Positions 9,883 to 19,776 of a stretch of 64,000 nucleotides of DNA are shown here, piece after piece. Source of the stretch: Xenorhabdus griffiniae (GTDB lineage: Bacteria > Pseudomonadota > Gammaproteobacteria > Enterobacterales > Enterobacteriaceae). Position 1 is the first letter of the stretch. The number at the start of each line of letters is the position of its first letter. The stretch spans positions 3,876,001 through 3,940,000 of the forward strand of contig NZ_CP147737.1 of assembly GCF_037265215.1 (NCBI RefSeq), in the 5' to 3' direction. Below the pieces are notes generated by a model, which made no database searches, was not told the origin of the DNA, and was given only the letters and a program-made list of their open reading frames with translations. A program made the position numbers and the translations under genes.

Positions 9883-12537
9883 ATGCCGGTTGATATCTCT
9901 TTAGCGCAAGCCCCCGTTCCGCCTCTTTCTCCTGTGGAGTTTTCCCACGATGATCTGCAATTCCCCGCCCTTAAACAGAATATTGATGAATTCCAGCTCT
10001 GGCTTGAACACGCATTCAAGGCAGGGATCTCAGCGGATGCTCTGATTTACACCCGCAGTGACTATATTGATCAACTTTTAAAACGATTATGGCAGGAACA
10101 GGGATTTGATCAGATCGATTCTTTTTCCCTGATTGCGGTTGGTGGTTATGGCCGCCGCGAATTACATCCTCTCTCTGACATTGACCTATTGATTTTGAGC
10201 GAATCGCCATTGACTGAAGTGCAATCAACTCGCCTTGGACAGTTAATTGCCCTGCTGTGGGATATTCGTCTTGAAGTCGGCCACAGTGTCAGGACATTCG
10301 AGGAGTGCCAGCAAAAAGGGCTTTCCGATCCCACTATCGCGACTAACCTCATTGAATCCCGCTTAATTTGTGGAGATTTATCTCTCTTTCTGCGCATGCA
10401 GAAATATATTTTCAGTGATGATTTCTGGCCATCCACTCAATTTTTCGCAGCTAAAATTGCTGAACAAAAAGAACGCCACCGACGCTATCACAGCACCAGT
10501 TACAATCTGGAGCCTGACATTAAAAGCAGCCCAGGTGGCCTACGCGATATTCACACGTTACTTTGGGTCGCTCATCGCCATTTTGGTGCCACCTCCTTAG
10601 ATGAAATGGTCAATTTTGGTTTCCTGACCCAAGAGGAACGCAATGAATTGAACGAATGTCAGAATTTTCTCTGGCGTATCCGTTTTGCGCTTCATTTGGT
10701 TGTTACCCGTTACGATAACCGGTTGCTGTTCGAATACCAATTTAGTGTCGCCCAGCTGCTCGGCTATGAAGGGGAAAGAAATCAGCCGGTCGAGCAAATG
10801 ATGAAAGATTTCTATCGCATGACTCGCCGTGTCAGTGAGCTAAATAACATGCTGCTGCAACTGTTTAACGAAGCCATTTTGACCTTGCTGCCCAATGAAA
10901 AACCGCGCTTCCTGAACACTGAGTTTCAATTACGGGGAAACCTTATCGATCTCATTGATGAAACGCTATTTAGCCGTGATCCTACTTCAATATTGAGAAT
11001 GTTTTATCACATGGCTGAACATCGTAAAATTGAGGGGATCTATTCCACAACATTGCGCCAACTGCGTTATGCCCGTAGAAATCTGACCGCTCCGTTGTGT
11101 GAACATCCCAAAGCACGAAAAATTTTCATGGATATTCTGCGCCATCCCCACGCAGTTACAGGTGCATTACTCCCAATGCACCTTCATAGCGTCTTAGGGG
11201 CTTATATGCCTTTTTGGAGCAATATTGTCGGCCAGATGCAATTTGACCTTTTTCATGCTTATACCGTTGACGAACACACCATCCGCGTACTGCAAAAACT
11301 GGAAAGTTTTGCTGATGAAAATAACCGTGTGATCCACCCTCTGTGTGTTGAACTTTACCCGCATATTCCTCAACCAGAGCTATTACGGCTGGCCGCTTTT
11401 TTCCATGATATTGCCAAAGGGCGCAATGGCGATCATTCTGAACTTGGTGCTAAAGATGCCTTCACATTCGCACGACAGCATGGTTTGACAAACCACGAAG
11501 CTGGATTAGTGGAATGGCTGGTTCGCGATCATCTGCTGATGTCAGTGACTGCACAACGTCGGGATATTCAAGATCCAGAAGTCATCCAGCAATTTGCCAG
11601 CCAGGTTAAAAACCAAAACCGTCTTAATTACTTAGTCTGCCTGACCGTTGCTGATATTTGTGCTACCAACGCTAAACTCTGGAACAGCTGGAAACAGAGC
11701 CTGATACGTGAACTTTATTTCGCCACTGAAACCCAATTGCGCCAGGGGATTCAAAATACCCCTGATTTACGGGAACGTATCCGTCACAATCGCTTACAAG
11801 CATTAGCCCTTCTGCGCCAGGAAAATATCGACGAACAGCGCTTACACAATATCTGGAGCCGTTGCCATGCGGATTATTTCCTGCGCCATACTCCCGACCA
11901 ATTAGCGTGGCATGCCAGCCATTTAATCCATCACTCCCCTCTGGAACCCATGGTTTTGATCAGCACCGCCTTTTCTCACGGTGGTACAGAAATTTTTATT
12001 TGGTGCCAAGACCGGCCTTCGCTTTTTGCGGCTGTTGTTGGGGAATTGGACAAACGTAATTTAAGTGTCCATGATGCTCAAATCTTCACTAATCGTGATG
12101 AAATGGCGATGGATACCTTTGTTGTTTTAGATCCTAATGGTCATCCACTGGCGTTTGATCGTCACGAACCTATCCGCCGTGCCTTATTGAAAGTCATGAA
12201 CGATCCACATCCTAAAGTCCCAAAGGCACGCAATTTGCCTGCCAAGTTACGCCATTTTAATGTCCCAACCAAAGTTAACTTTTTACCGACAAAAAATGCT
12301 CGCCGTACTTATATGGAATTAGTTGCATTGGATCAGCCTGGATTATTGGCACGGGTAGGCAATATTTTCGCCGAATTGGGTGTTTCCTTACATGGCGCTC
12401 GCATTACGACTATTGGCGAACGTGTGGAAGACTTTTTTGTATTAGCAGATAAAGATCAAAACGCATTACATAAAAAAATCAGGGATGAACTATCAGAAAG
12501 GTTGACAGAGGCTCTCAACACACGAGATAAACTATAA
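9883..12537 (+). CDS. glnD: Bifunctional uridylyltransferase/uridylyl-removing enzyme GlnD
   Basis: Nitrogen sensor that uridylylates PII proteins when glutamine is low and deuridylylates them when it is high. The nucleotidyltransferase motif [17 protein letters not shown] is at residues 87-103; an HD hydrolase domain with [15 protein letters not shown] is near residue 506; two C-terminal ACT domains (about 700-780 and 805-880) would bind glutamine. The 884-residue length is typical. It lies between map and dapD as in E. coli. Confidence 0.97.
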   Translation: MPVDISLAQAPVPPLSPVEFSHDDLQFPALKQNIDEFQLWLEHAFKAGISADALIYTRSDYIDQLLKRLWQEQGFDQIDSFSLIAVGGYGRRELHPLSDIDLLILSESPLTEVQSTRLGQLIALLWDIRLEVGHSVRTFEECQQKGLSDPTIATNLIESRLICGDLSLFLRMQKYIFSDDFWPSTQFFAAKIAEQKERHRRYHSTSYNLEPDIKSSPGGLRDIHTLLWVAHRHFGATSLDEMVNFGFLTQEERNELNECQNFLWRIRFALHLVVTRYDNRLLFEYQFSVAQLLGYEGERNQPVEQMMKDFYRMTRRVSELNNMLLQLFNEAILTLLPNEKPRFLNTEFQLRGNLIDLIDETLFSRDPTSILRMFYHMAEHRKIEGIYSTTLRQLRYARRNLTAPLCEHPKARKIFMDILRHPHAVTGALLPMHLHSVLGAYMPFWSNIVGQMQFDLFHAYTVDEHTIRVLQKLESFADENNRVIHPLCVELYPHIPQPELLRLAAFFHDIAKGRNGDHSELGAKDAFTFARQHGLTNHEAGLVEWLVRDHLLMSVTAQRRDIQDPEVIQQFASQVKNQNRLNYLVCLTVADICATNAKLWNSWKQSLIRELYFATETQLRQGIQNTPDLRERIRHNRLQALALLRQENIDEQRLHNIWSRCHADYFLRHTPDQLAWHASHLIHHSPLEPMVLISTAFSHGGTEIFIWCQDRPSLFAAVVGELDKRNLSVHDAQIFTNRDEMAMDTFVVLDPNGHPLAFDRHEPIRRALLKVMNDPHPKVPKARNLPAKLRHFNVPTKVNFLPTKNARRTYMELVALDQPGLLARVGNIFAELGVSLHGARITTIGERVEDFFVLADKDQNALHKKIRDELSERLTEALNTRDKL

Positions 12538-12574
12538 CAAGATTCTCTTAACAAAAATTAGGAACCGCATACTT

Positions 12575-13399
12575 ATGCAGCAATTACAAACGATTATCGA
12601 AAATGCATTTGAAGATCGCGTTAATATCACCCCAACTACCGTTGATGGCACAACCCGCGATGCCATTAATCAGGTTATTCAAATGCTGGACAGTGGCAAA
12701 CTGCGTGTCGCTGAAAAAATCGACGGCGAGTGGGTCACTCATCAATGGCTGAAAAAAGCGGTATTGCTTTCCTTCCGCATTAATGACAATCAGGTGATGG
12801 AAGGTGCTGAAAGTCGCTATTTCGACAAAGTGCCGATGAAATTCGCTGACTATGATCAGGCTCGTTTCGAAAAAGAAGGATTCCGTGTCGTACCCCCTGC
12901 GGCTGTCCGTCAAGGGGCTTATATTGCTCGCAATACCGTACTGATGCCATCTTACGTCAACCTCGGTGCTTACGTGGATGAAGGCACAATGGTCGATACC
13001 TGGGCGACAGTCGGCTCCTGTGCACAGATCGGTAAAAATGTTCACTTATCCGGCGGAGTGGGCATTGGCGGTGTTCTGGAGCCATTACAGGCCAACCCAA
13101 CCATCATTGAAGACAACTGCTTTATCGGTGCACGTTCTGAGATTGTAGAAGGCGTTATCGTAGAAGAAGGCTCCGTGATCTCAATGGGTGTTTACATCGG
13201 CCAAAGCACCAAAATCTATGATCGCGAAACCGGCGAAATCCATTATGGCCGCGTACCAGCGGGTTCTGTCGTTGTCTCCGGTAATCTTCCGTCAAAAGAT
13301 GGCAGCTACAGCCTGTATTGTGCTGTTATTGTGAAAAAGGTTGATGCCAAAACCCGTGGCAAAGTGGGTATTAATGAACTGCTGAGAAATATTGACTAA
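12575..13399 (+). CDS. dapD: 2,3,4,5-tetrahydropyridine-2,6-dicarboxylate N-succinyltransferase
   Basis: Lysine and diaminopimelate pathway enzyme that succinylates tetrahydrodipicolinate with succinyl-CoA. The C-terminal half is a left-handed parallel beta-helix with hexapeptide repeats (the region from residue ~105 to 220, e.g. [19 protein letters not shown] and [11 protein letters not shown]). At 274 residues it is identical in length to E. coli DapD. It starts 37 bp after glnD and ends in a long hairpin. Confidence 0.97.
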   Translation: MQQLQTIIENAFEDRVNITPTTVDGTTRDAINQVIQMLDSGKLRVAEKIDGEWVTHQWLKKAVLLSFRINDNQVMEGAESRYFDKVPMKFADYDQARFEKEGFRVVPPAAVRQGAYIARNTVLMPSYVNLGAYVDEGTMVDTWATVGSCAQIGKNVHLSGGVGIGGVLEPLQANPTIIEDNCFIGARSEIVEGVIVEEGSVISMGVYIGQSTKIYDRETGEIHYGRVPAGSVVVSGNLPSKDGSYSLYCAVIVKKVDAKTRGKVGINELLRNID

Positions 13400-13450
13400 C
13401 GGTATAAACTTTCTATTTCATAAACAGTTAATAAGTTCACAGAATTACCG

Positions 13451-13483
13451 AGCGGCTATATATTATATAAATATATAGCCGCT
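13451..13483 (+). terminator. Bidirectional hairpin terminator after dapD
   Basis: Perfect 13-bp stem AGCGGCTATATAT (13451-13463) with its complement at 13471-13483. It lies between the convergent dapD and the minus-strand hypothetical gene at 13544, so it could serve both. The GC-rich base is followed by weak T-content on the plus side. Confidence 0.65.
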
Positions 13484-13543
13484 TCACTATCGATCCGGAG
13501 AAAACAATTTTTCGTCTATAGAAGATAACTTATTGAAACAATT

Positions 13544-13927
13544 CTATTGAATAGGTAACTCGTTTTTAGAAATGATTGCCAATCTATTTTGGTAGTGTTC
13601 AGGATCTCCCCATAACCAAATTTCTTGACTGCTAACATCATTTTGGGTCAGAATTTTGTGCAACTCACCAGAAATCATGTCATAAACAACTTCTTTAGAG
13701 ACATCATTAATTAAGGCTAGCTCAAAATGAGACTGACTAATCCACTCCCCCAATCGGCCGTCGACACGAACCATACGATAGCCAGGAGAAAATACTAACC
13801 CTCTTATCTGATTTGTAATATCTGTTCCGCCCATTAATGAAATATAGAGGGCATGATTATCTGAGCCTTCGTTCAAATGAGCAAAGACTGCATTAATCTT
13901 TTCAGGATCCACCAATTTTTTTGGCAT
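13544..13927 (-). CDS. Hypothetical protein, 127 aa
   Basis: I do not recognise this family. The product is a mildly acidic soluble protein without a signal peptide or membrane segment, beginning MPKKLVDPEKINAVF, with a Trp/acidic C-terminus (IWLWGDPEHY) and several short hydrophobic strands. It is a real reading frame by length and amino-acid composition and has an AGGAAGA-type ribosome site (GAGAGGAAGAC) just upstream on the minus strand. It is inserted between dapD and yaeH, which are neighbours in E. coli, so it is an accessory gene at a conserved junction. One copy of the palindromic repeat lies just upstream. Confidence 0.7.
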   Translation of the reverse strand: MPKKLVDPEKINAVFAHLNEGSDNHALYISLMGGTDITNQIRGLVFSPGYRMVRVDGRLGEWISQSHFELALINDVSKEVVYDMISGELHKILTQNDVSSQEIWLWGDPEHYQNRLAIISKNELPIQ

Positions 13928-13964
13928 GTCTTCCTCTCAGCTCTACTCATCTAAATGGACAATA

Positions 13965-14039
13965 TATACCAATCTAACTTCAAGATGCGTGTGATTTCAT
14001 ATCATGTTGTAAATTGCAACTTGAAGTTTAATGCGTATA
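13965..14039. repeat. Dispersed palindromic repeat, copy A (short form)
   Basis: 75-bp form of the repeat family described in findings. It starts TATACCAATCTAACTTCAAG and ends in the complementary-type terminus CTTGAAGTTTAATGCGTATA, but lacks the central GC-rich hairpin. It lies in the 352-bp gap between the 127-aa hypothetical gene and yaeH; the rest of that gap is AT-rich and shows no gene. Confidence 0.85.
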
Positions 14040-14279
14040 GTTACCAAATTGATAAATATCTCTTGACATGATATTAGTTTGATTAAATCTTAAGCTCAAT
14101 AAGAAAACATGTTACTTTATTGTCCTCTTGTTGTTCTACTTTTCTACTGAAAACTAACCTGTTTCGATTAGTATTTCCTCAATCCCCATTAACCATTTGA
14201 CTTTTAACGATTACGAAATGGATAATAAATCCACTATTTTTAGCCTTTCCATTTCATTTAGATGACTAGGTGGCGCGTT

Positions 14280-14666
14280 ATGTACGATAACTTGAAAAGT
14301 TTGGGGATCACACATCCTGAAGATATTGATCGCTATAGCCTCCGTCAGGAAGCGAATAACGACATTCTGAAGATTTATTTCCGCAAGGACAAAGGCGAAT
14401 TTTTCGCCAAAAGCGTTAAATTTAAGTATCCACGCCAGTTAAAGACCATCTCTGACGCCCACTCTAGCCAGGGTTACAAAGAAGTCAAAGAGATCAACAC
14501 CAACCTACGTTATGTCATTGAAGAATTAGATCAGATCTGCAAACGTGATCAGATAGAAGTGGATTTGCAACGCAAAATCCTCGACGACTTACGCCATCTC
14601 GAACATGTCGTTGCGAATAAGATTGCAGAAATTGAAGCAGATTTGGAAAAGCTGGCCCGTAAGTAA
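14280..14666 (+). CDS. yaeH: YaeH, UPF0325 family protein
   Basis: Conserved enterobacterial protein of unknown function, soluble and highly charged, 128 residues as in E. coli. The sequence [10 protein letters not shown]...[17 protein letters not shown] is nearly the same as E. coli YaeH. The ATG at 14280 was chosen over the upstream in-frame ATG at 14262 because it has an AGGTGG ribosome site 7 bp upstream and gives the family length. The C-terminal half is predicted coiled-coil ([25 protein letters not shown]). It lies downstream of dapD as in E. coli. Confidence 0.95.
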   Translation: MYDNLKSLGITHPEDIDRYSLRQEANNDILKIYFRKDKGEFFAKSVKFKYPRQLKTISDAHSSQGYKEVKEINTNLRYVIEELDQICKRDQIEVDLQRKILDDLRHLEHVVANKIAEIEADLEKLARK

Positions 14667-14724
14667 TTATGTCAGTTTGTCATACACCGCTTATCCTCCC
14701 CAATTTTCGAACCCGATAAAGGTA

Positions 14725-14829
14725 TATACCAATCTAACTTCAATATCGTGTGATTTCTCCCCGTGAAGCAGGGGAGAAATCAGGTTTCATATCGTGTTGT
14801 CAATTGCAACTTGAAGTTTAATGCGTATA
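14725..14829. repeat. Dispersed palindromic repeat, copy B
   Basis: Full-length 105-bp copy, TATACCAATC at the left end and AATGCGTATA at the right, with the central TCTCCCC...GGGGAGA hairpin. It sits exactly where the conserved map-to-yaeH block ends and the yqcA block begins. Confidence 0.9.
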
Positions 14830-14850
14830 AGCGGTGTAATAGACCATTTC

Positions 14851-15297
14851 CTACAACAAAGTCCCCCACTCCTCAATCCAATCTTGGGCAAAGACTTCAG
14901 GTTCAACAACCTCAATTGCATCAATCAACAGTACCTCGCCGATTCGTTTGGCTTCCTGTTCCTGTAACAGTTCATCAAAAGTACGGCCACCACCACAGAA
15001 AGAGTCATAACTGCTGTCACCTAACGCAATCACGCCGTAACTCAAATCGGGCTGATAGCCCAACTTATCATTTAATTCTGTATAGAGTGGCTGGATATTG
15101 TCAGGCAGATCACCTTGCCCTGTTGTCGAAGTGACCACTAAAACAACCTGTTGCAAATACTCTTGCCATTGTTCTAAGGTTGCATCTTCAAAAACCGTAA
15201 CCTTATGCCCCTGCTGCTCAAGTATCTGCTGTGCTTCTTCTGCAACCGCTAACGCATTGCCATAAACTGTACCAACGAAAACACCAATCTTTGCCAT
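14851..15297 (-). CDS. yqcA: Flavodoxin family protein YqcA
   Basis: FMN-binding electron carrier of the short flavodoxin (MioC-like) type, 148 residues against 149 in E. coli. The phosphate-binding loop GTVYGNA is at residues 9-15, and the flavin-stacking loops [12 protein letters not shown] and [14 protein letters not shown] are present. It is the last gene of syd/yqcC-truC-yqcA, 35 bp after truC; the same order is seen in E. coli. Its redox partner is not known. Confidence 0.93.
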   Translation of the reverse strand: MAKIGVFVGTVYGNALAVAEEAQQILEQQGHKVTVFEDATLEQWQEYLQQVVLVVTSTTGQGDLPDNIQPLYTELNDKLGYQPDLSYGVIALGDSSYDSFCGGGRTFDELLQEQEAKRIGEVLLIDAIEVVEPEVFAQDWIEEWGTLL

Positions 15298-15332
15298 AGA
15301 TATTGATCTCTTTAATCAGTTTGATACTGCGT

Positions 15333-16085
15333 TCATTCATGAATAGTCAAACATTCCAGATCAGGTACAATACCCTGCCAGCCAAATTGCTCAATCAAAT
15401 GCTGCCATGATTGCTCCCAACGCGCAGTGAGGAGAAGGCGCTCTCCTGTCACGGGATGTTTGAGTTGAAGGCAGCTGGCATGTAGCATTAACCTGCCAGT
15501 CTGATAATATTTAGCAACTCCTCGATTTTGTCGCAAATCGCCGTGCGTAGTGTCCCCAATGATCGGATGTCGAATATGTGCCATATGCCGCCGCAATTGA
15601 TGCTTACGACCCGTTTTTGGCATCAGCTCCAACAGACTAAAGCGAGATGTTGGATAACGCCCTATCTCAACCGGACACTCTACTTTTGCCAACGAACGAT
15701 AATAAGTAACGGCGGGTTGTGCTGCTCTATCTGTATCAGCAAATTTATCCGCAATTTTATCCAACTGTTCCATTAGGGCATAGTCGATAATATCATCACC
15801 TTCAACATAACCCCGCACAACTGCGTGATATGTTTTTTGTATATCGTGGCATTCAAATTGTTGTGCAAGTGTCCTGGCTACTTCACTTGAAAGCGCCATC
15901 AATAGAACACCTGATGTTGGCCTATCCAGACGATGGACAGGGAAAACATGCTGTCCAATTTGATCACGCAATGTCTGCATCACAAAAACAGTTTCATGGC
16001 GCGCCAGCCAACTTCGGTGAACCAACCATCCGGCAGGCTTATTAACTGCAACAATATGTTTATCCTGATAAATAATCTCCAGCAT
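15333..16085 (-). CDS. truC: tRNA pseudouridine(65) synthase TruC
   Basis: RluA-family pseudouridine synthase that modifies U65 in tRNA-Ile and tRNA-Asp. The catalytic motif HRLDRPTSG contains Asp54. The start was placed at 16085 (MLEIIYQDKH), giving 250 residues; an AGGA site lies just upstream and the yqcC stop is one base before. Longer starts up to 16133 overlap yqcC and lack homology to E. coli TruC. KTGRKHQLRRHMAHIRHPIIGD is the second conserved block. Confidence 0.95.
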   Translation of the reverse strand: MLEIIYQDKHIVAVNKPAGWLVHRSWLARHETVFVMQTLRDQIGQHVFPVHRLDRPTSGVLLMALSSEVARTLAQQFECHDIQKTYHAVVRGYVEGDDIIDYALMEQLDKIADKFADTDRAAQPAVTYYRSLAKVECPVEIGRYPTSRFSLLELMPKTGRKHQLRRHMAHIRHPIIGDTTHGDLRQNRGVAKYYQTGRLMLHASCLQLKHPVTGERLLLTARWEQSWQHLIEQFGWQGIVPDLECLTIHE

Positions 16086-16086
16086 A

Positions 16087-16413
16087 TCAGGCATCCTGCG
16101 TAAACAGATTGTCCAATGCCCGTAAGAGCTCAAGTAAAGGAAAAAAACGCTCTACTTCTTCTTTATACACTTCTTCAAAATACGGGGCGATGGTAAATGC
16201 CGTCGGCAAACTGGCTTCTTGTTCTATCAAGGCGCGCATCCTTGGAATTAATACCCACTGGAGCCACTCCCCTGCTGACATGGTATCAATGGAAAAAGGT
16301 TCGATACTTTCGAAGGCTTCTGGTTTAGGCGGATAACTTTGCCATATCCCCACCGTTTTCATAGTAGCTTCAATTAATTGCAGTTTATGTAGAATTTGTT
16401 TCTCGATACTCAT
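16087..16413 (-). CDS. yqcC: YqcC family protein
   Basis: Small conserved protein of unknown function, about 108 residues from the Met at 16413, all-helical in appearance, with the family stretch AGEWLQWVLIPRMRAL. A longer version starting from a TTG at 16452 adds 13 residues not found in E. coli YqcC (109 aa), so the ATG is preferred although its ribosome site is weak. It ends one base before truC and is probably co-transcribed with it. Confidence 0.88.
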   Translation of the reverse strand: MSIEKQILHKLQLIEATMKTVGIWQSYPPKPEAFESIEPFSIDTMSAGEWLQWVLIPRMRALIEQEASLPTAFTIAPYFEEVYKEEVERFFPLLELLRALDNLFTQDA

Positions 16414-16569
16414 GATGTTTCGTCTGATGCTTGTCTGTTGCTCAGATGACAAAAACTGTCACCGTGTCATTGGGAGGTAAGAGTATCATTGATACGATTT
16501 CAGCGGAAAAGTTACGGCAGGAAAAATGGCGGTAATAGTTAAAGCAAGTAGTTAAGGCAATACAAGTGA

Positions 16570-16840
16570 AGTAAGAGGAGAGATATTCTCTCTCCTCTTG
16601 AGTGGCTGTCATAGCAATCCTGCTACATGGGGGGCTTCCTGCTAATTTCCCTGACAAAATACATCCCTGTCAGTTATCCTTTATGCAATCATTATACTGA
16701 TAGTTTTTAGCGTTCCTGCCTGTACCTAGTCATCCTTGTACCATCTTCCCGATGGATTTATCCCTGGTTATTGTTTTGCAGTGGTTCCTTCCGGAACAAT
16801 GAAAGGATCTACGATCCAGACTCTTGAAACAAGCCACTAA
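16570..16840 (-). ncRNA. csrB: CsrB-type regulatory RNA (CsrA sponge)
   Basis: On the minus strand this gap carries at least eleven GGA motifs in a 230-nt stretch, many in CsrA-type settings: CCAGGGAT, CGGGAAG, CAAGGATG, GCAGGAAC, AAAGGATA, CAGGGATG, TCAGGGAAA, GCAGGAAG and GCAGGATT. It ends in a perfect 11-bp hairpin (16573-16583 with 16589-16599) that can act as terminator. In E. coli csrB lies at the same place, between yqcC and syd, on the same strand. The RNA would sequester CsrA and so control carbon flow, motility and virulence. The 5' end is approximate. Confidence 0.88.
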
Positions 16841-16966
16841 ATCAAAATCGTAAGCAATATGAAAAATTCACATTGAGATAAAATTACACATGTTATTGAT
16901 ATAGAATAAAAATAATTTCAATGAATAATATTCACGTCATGATTAGAAGAAATATCTCACGTAAAA

Positions 16967-16984
16967 TGTGAGATATCTCTTACA
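16967..16984. promoter_or_regulatory. UvrY (GacA-type) response-regulator box upstream of csrB
   Basis: The 18-bp imperfect palindrome TGTGAGATATCTCTTACA differs at one position from the published enterobacterial UvrY box TGTGAGAGATCTCTTACA. It lies about 130-150 bp upstream of the proposed csrB start, the distance class seen for BarA/UvrY-activated csr promoters. An overlapping 9-bp hairpin (16952-16976) could also help terminate syd. Confidence 0.75.
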
Positions 16985-17007
16985 AAAAAGCCAATCAATA
17001 TCTGCAA

Positions 17008-17559
17008 TCAATCGCACACAACGGGATTGATAACCGAAAGGAAACTTGCCAAATCTGCGGATAGAACTTTCCGCTCATGGCTGCCAAACTGTTCAAGCAT
17101 CACTTGCCCTGTCAAATTACACACAGAAATCAATCCCATATCGGAATCAGTCGTCCCAATAAAGGCGGTAGGTGAAAGCTTTAACCGCTTCTGTGTCACA
17201 AGATGACCAATCAGATTTTCCTGCAAGCGAATAAAATCATCTTCACTCCATACCTGAATCAGGCTGAAATTTTGTCCGGCAAAACTGGCTGTCATATCAC
17301 CTGCAAACTGCATCACATAGTAATCATGGATAGCGTCCTGCAAACGGATCTCCAGTGCAGTTTCTACCTTGCTAAGTTTTTCTTGGGCAGAAAACGATCG
17401 TGGCAACCAATACACCACACCATCTCCCGTGCGCTCGATACAGGGTGAAGGTATGCCATACAACTCACTGCTGGCTGGCGGAAACCCTGTTTTCTCTTGC
17501 CATAATTCAACATAACGTCGGGTAAAGTCAGAGAGCGCCTCTGTCACATTAAAGGTCAT
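17008..17559 (-). CDS. syd: Syd, SecY-interacting protein
   Basis: Peripheral inner-membrane protein that binds SecY and monitors assembly of the SecYEG translocon. The product is 183 residues against 181 in E. coli, with strong similarity through TWSEDDF-type (VWSEDDFIRLQENLIGHLVTQKRLKL) and the C-terminal ISVCNLTGQV block. It is separated from yqcC by the csrB RNA, and its own 3' end faces the UvrY box. Confidence 0.95.
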   Translation of the reverse strand: MTFNVTEALSDFTRRYVELWQEKTGFPPASSELYGIPSPCIERTGDGVVYWLPRSFSAQEKLSKVETALEIRLQDAIHDYYVMQFAGDMTASFAGQNFSLIQVWSEDDFIRLQENLIGHLVTQKRLKLSPTAFIGTTDSDMGLISVCNLTGQVMLEQFGSHERKVLSADLASFLSVINPVVCD

Positions 17560-17587
17560 ATGATTATATCATCCCTATTTTCAAGCT

Positions 17588-17655
17588 TATACGCGTTACT
17601 TTTCAAGTTGCTCATTATAAGACAACAATGTGCATCTTGAAGTGAGATAGGTATA
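17588..17655. repeat. Dispersed palindromic repeat, copy C (short, diverged)
   Basis: 68-bp diverged copy beginning TATACGCGTTACTTTTCAAG and ending in CATCTTGAAG...GGTATA, without the central GC-rich hairpin. It lies just upstream of syd. Confidence 0.75.
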
Positions 17656-18061
17656 TAAGCGTGATGTTACCATCTTCATGAAAAAACGTTGATATAGCCT
17701 AATTCTTTTTAAATAGGTTTTCATAATACTGAGAGTATCAGATGTTGGAGTTCCTTACCCCGCGCGCCGCGCGGGGTAAGGAATACTCCTATATTTTGAA
17801 ACGCTATTTAAAAGGCTTAAATATATTCCAATCAATTATTGGATACATCATAGTTTTATATTCTATAACAAATAATATCCACCTAAAAATACAAACCATA
17901 AAACATTAAATATCAGATATATTTTCACATTCACTGATACATAATAGCAACCAGCTATTCAAATGATAATTTCTTCAAAAAAATTTAATAACTAGTAGAT
18001 TGACCGTTGAATTTATATTCAAACATCATCTCCTAGAAACTGAAAAATAAGGAAATAGAAT
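17656..18061. other. Intergenic AT-rich stretch with a perfect 16-bp hairpin
   Basis: No gene is visible in this 400-bp gap. At 17751-17783 there is a perfect 16-bp inverted repeat (TTCCTTACCCCGCGCG and its complement) around a single central base, standing out as very GC-rich in AT-rich surroundings. It could be a terminator, a cruciform or a small mobile-element relic. The remainder, including the likely promoter of the oxidase gene at 18062, is AT-rich without a motif I can name. Confidence 0.6.
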
Positions 18062-19753
18062 ATGTCATCCAAAGAATCAATTAAACAAGAAGATATTGAC
18101 TTACAAAAACAGATAATTAATGAAATAGAATTTAACTTATCCAACTTTCCCAAAGATGTAACCTGGAAAACCATTAACTTTAAGAATTGGTCTGGAGAAA
18201 TTAGTGCCAATAATATGCCATGCTGTGTACCAAAAACGGTTGAAGAAGTCATTTCCGTTGCCAATTGGGCATGGAAAGAAAATTATAAATTAAGACCTAT
18301 TGGGCAATCACATAATTGGTCTCCACTTATATTGGGATCAGAGAAAAATCCCAAAGATAATATTATGTTAATGGATCTTTCTACTCATTTAACCCATGTT
18401 AATATCGAGCATCGTGCCCAATTTTCTATAGTGACTGCACAACCTGGCGTATTGATGGAAACATTAATGACCCAAATGGAAGAACAGGGCCTGGGCTTTA
18501 CTGCTACACCTGCTCCTGGTGATTTAACACTCGGCGCGGTTCTCGCAATAAACGGGCATGGAACTGCCATTAAAGCCGTTGACGAAATCCCACTTCCTGG
18601 ACACACATTTGGTTCTCTGAGTAACACGATATTGTCCTTGTCTGTTGTTGTATGGGATAAAGAAAGTCAGCAATATACGGTTAAACGTTTTGAACGCAAT
18701 GAACCTGATTGTGCACCGCTACTCACGCATATTGGCTGCGCCCTAATTTTAGAAGTGCAATTTCAGGCGGGTAAAAATCAACGCCTTCGGTGTCAAAGTT
18801 TTACCGATATCCCTGCGGATGAGTTATTTTCCCTGCCAGAAAACGCGAAAGAAAAGCGGACGTTTAGTTATTTTCTGGATCAAAGTGGTCGAGCTGAAAT
18901 CATTTTATTTCCCTTTACAAAGAAGCCATGGCTAAAAGTCTGGAGTGTGGCACCAACCAAACCAGCCACCAGCATCGAGGTAACAACGCCTTATAACTAT
19001 CCATTTTCCGACAATATTTCATTAAATTTATCAGATATCGTGGAGGATGCGGTTATTATATTCCCGCTTATAACGCCTTTAATGAGTCAAATACAATATC
19101 AGCATGTGCATGATTCTTTGCAAAATAAGGGAAAAGATATCTGGGGTTGGAGTAAGAACCTGCTGTTATATGTCAAGCCAACCACATTGCGTGTTACAGC
19201 AAATGGTTATGCGATATTGACACAACGTACTCACATCCAGCTTGTAATGAACAAATTTTATACCCAATGGGGGGCACTCATACAACAATATGAAGAACAA
19301 CTAAGATATCCCATCAATAGTCCTCTTGAAGTGAGGGTAACGGGATTAGATGATCCTGCTGAAGTCATGGTAACAGGAGCAACGGTTCCCAGTTTATCCG
19401 CCATTCGTCCCCGTTTAGATCATCCAGAATGGGATGTGGCTGTTTGGATTGACGTTTTGACTTTTCCAAAAACCCCTGATGCTATTGAATTTTTTCGCCA
19501 ATTTGAACAATGGCTATTCAACGAATTTGACGGTTCTTATGCCTCTGCTCGTGTTGAATGGAGTAAAGGCTGGGCTTATGGTTCTAAGACTGCATGGGAA
19601 GATGAAGAGATATTAACCAAAACAATCCCAACTTCATTAACTGACGGCTTGCCTGCTGATAACAACTGGGCTTCAGCAGTTTCAGCATTACAAAAGTACG
19701 ATCCGCATCACATATTTAGGTCGCCATTATTGGATAGGTTGTTCCCTGATTAA
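18062..19753 (+). CDS. FAD-dependent oxidase, type II cholesterol-oxidase-like
   Basis: 563-residue flavoprotein of the vanillyl-alcohol-oxidase fold. An N-terminal FAD-binding domain (about 45-235) includes PKTVEEVISVANWAW and RPIGQSHNWSPL. His84 in the latter is the likely covalent flavin attachment site by analogy with Brevibacterium type II cholesterol oxidase. GDLTLGAVLAINGHGTAI follows at about 150-170. The C-terminal half resembles the cholesterol-oxidase substrate domain, with the closing motif YDPHHIFRSPLLDRLF. No secretion signal is seen. The true substrate is unknown; it stands alone without steroid-pathway neighbours. A GGAAATAG ribosome site precedes the start. Confidence 0.8.
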   Translation: MSSKESIKQEDIDLQKQIINEIEFNLSNFPKDVTWKTINFKNWSGEISANNMPCCVPKTVEEVISVANWAWKENYKLRPIGQSHNWSPLILGSEKNPKDNIMLMDLSTHLTHVNIEHRAQFSIVTAQPGVLMETLMTQMEEQGLGFTATPAPGDLTLGAVLAINGHGTAIKAVDEIPLPGHTFGSLSNTILSLSVVVWDKESQQYTVKRFERNEPDCAPLLTHIGCALILEVQFQAGKNQRLRCQSFTDIPADELFSLPENAKEKRTFSYFLDQSGRAEIILFPFTKKPWLKVWSVAPTKPATSIEVTTPYNYPFSDNISLNLSDIVEDAVIIFPLITPLMSQIQYQHVHDSLQNKGKDIWGWSKNLLLYVKPTTLRVTANGYAILTQRTHIQLVMNKFYTQWGALIQQYEEQLRYPINSPLEVRVTGLDDPAEVMVTGATVPSLSAIRPRLDHPEWDVAVWIDVLTFPKTPDAIEFFRQFEQWLFNEFDGSYASARVEWSKGWAYGSKTAWEDEEILTKTIPTSLTDGLPADNNWASAVSALQKYDPHHIFRSPLLDRLFPD

Positions 19754-19776
19754 CAAAACCCTAAGTAACGGAACAG

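Noticed and set aside
12584..13045. Open frame opposite dapD
   Set aside because: It lies entirely within dapD on the other strand and has no family features.
16442..16657. Possible 71-aa minus-strand gene
   Set aside because: It overlaps the csrB terminator and 3' part; the GGA-rich RNA explains the sequence better.
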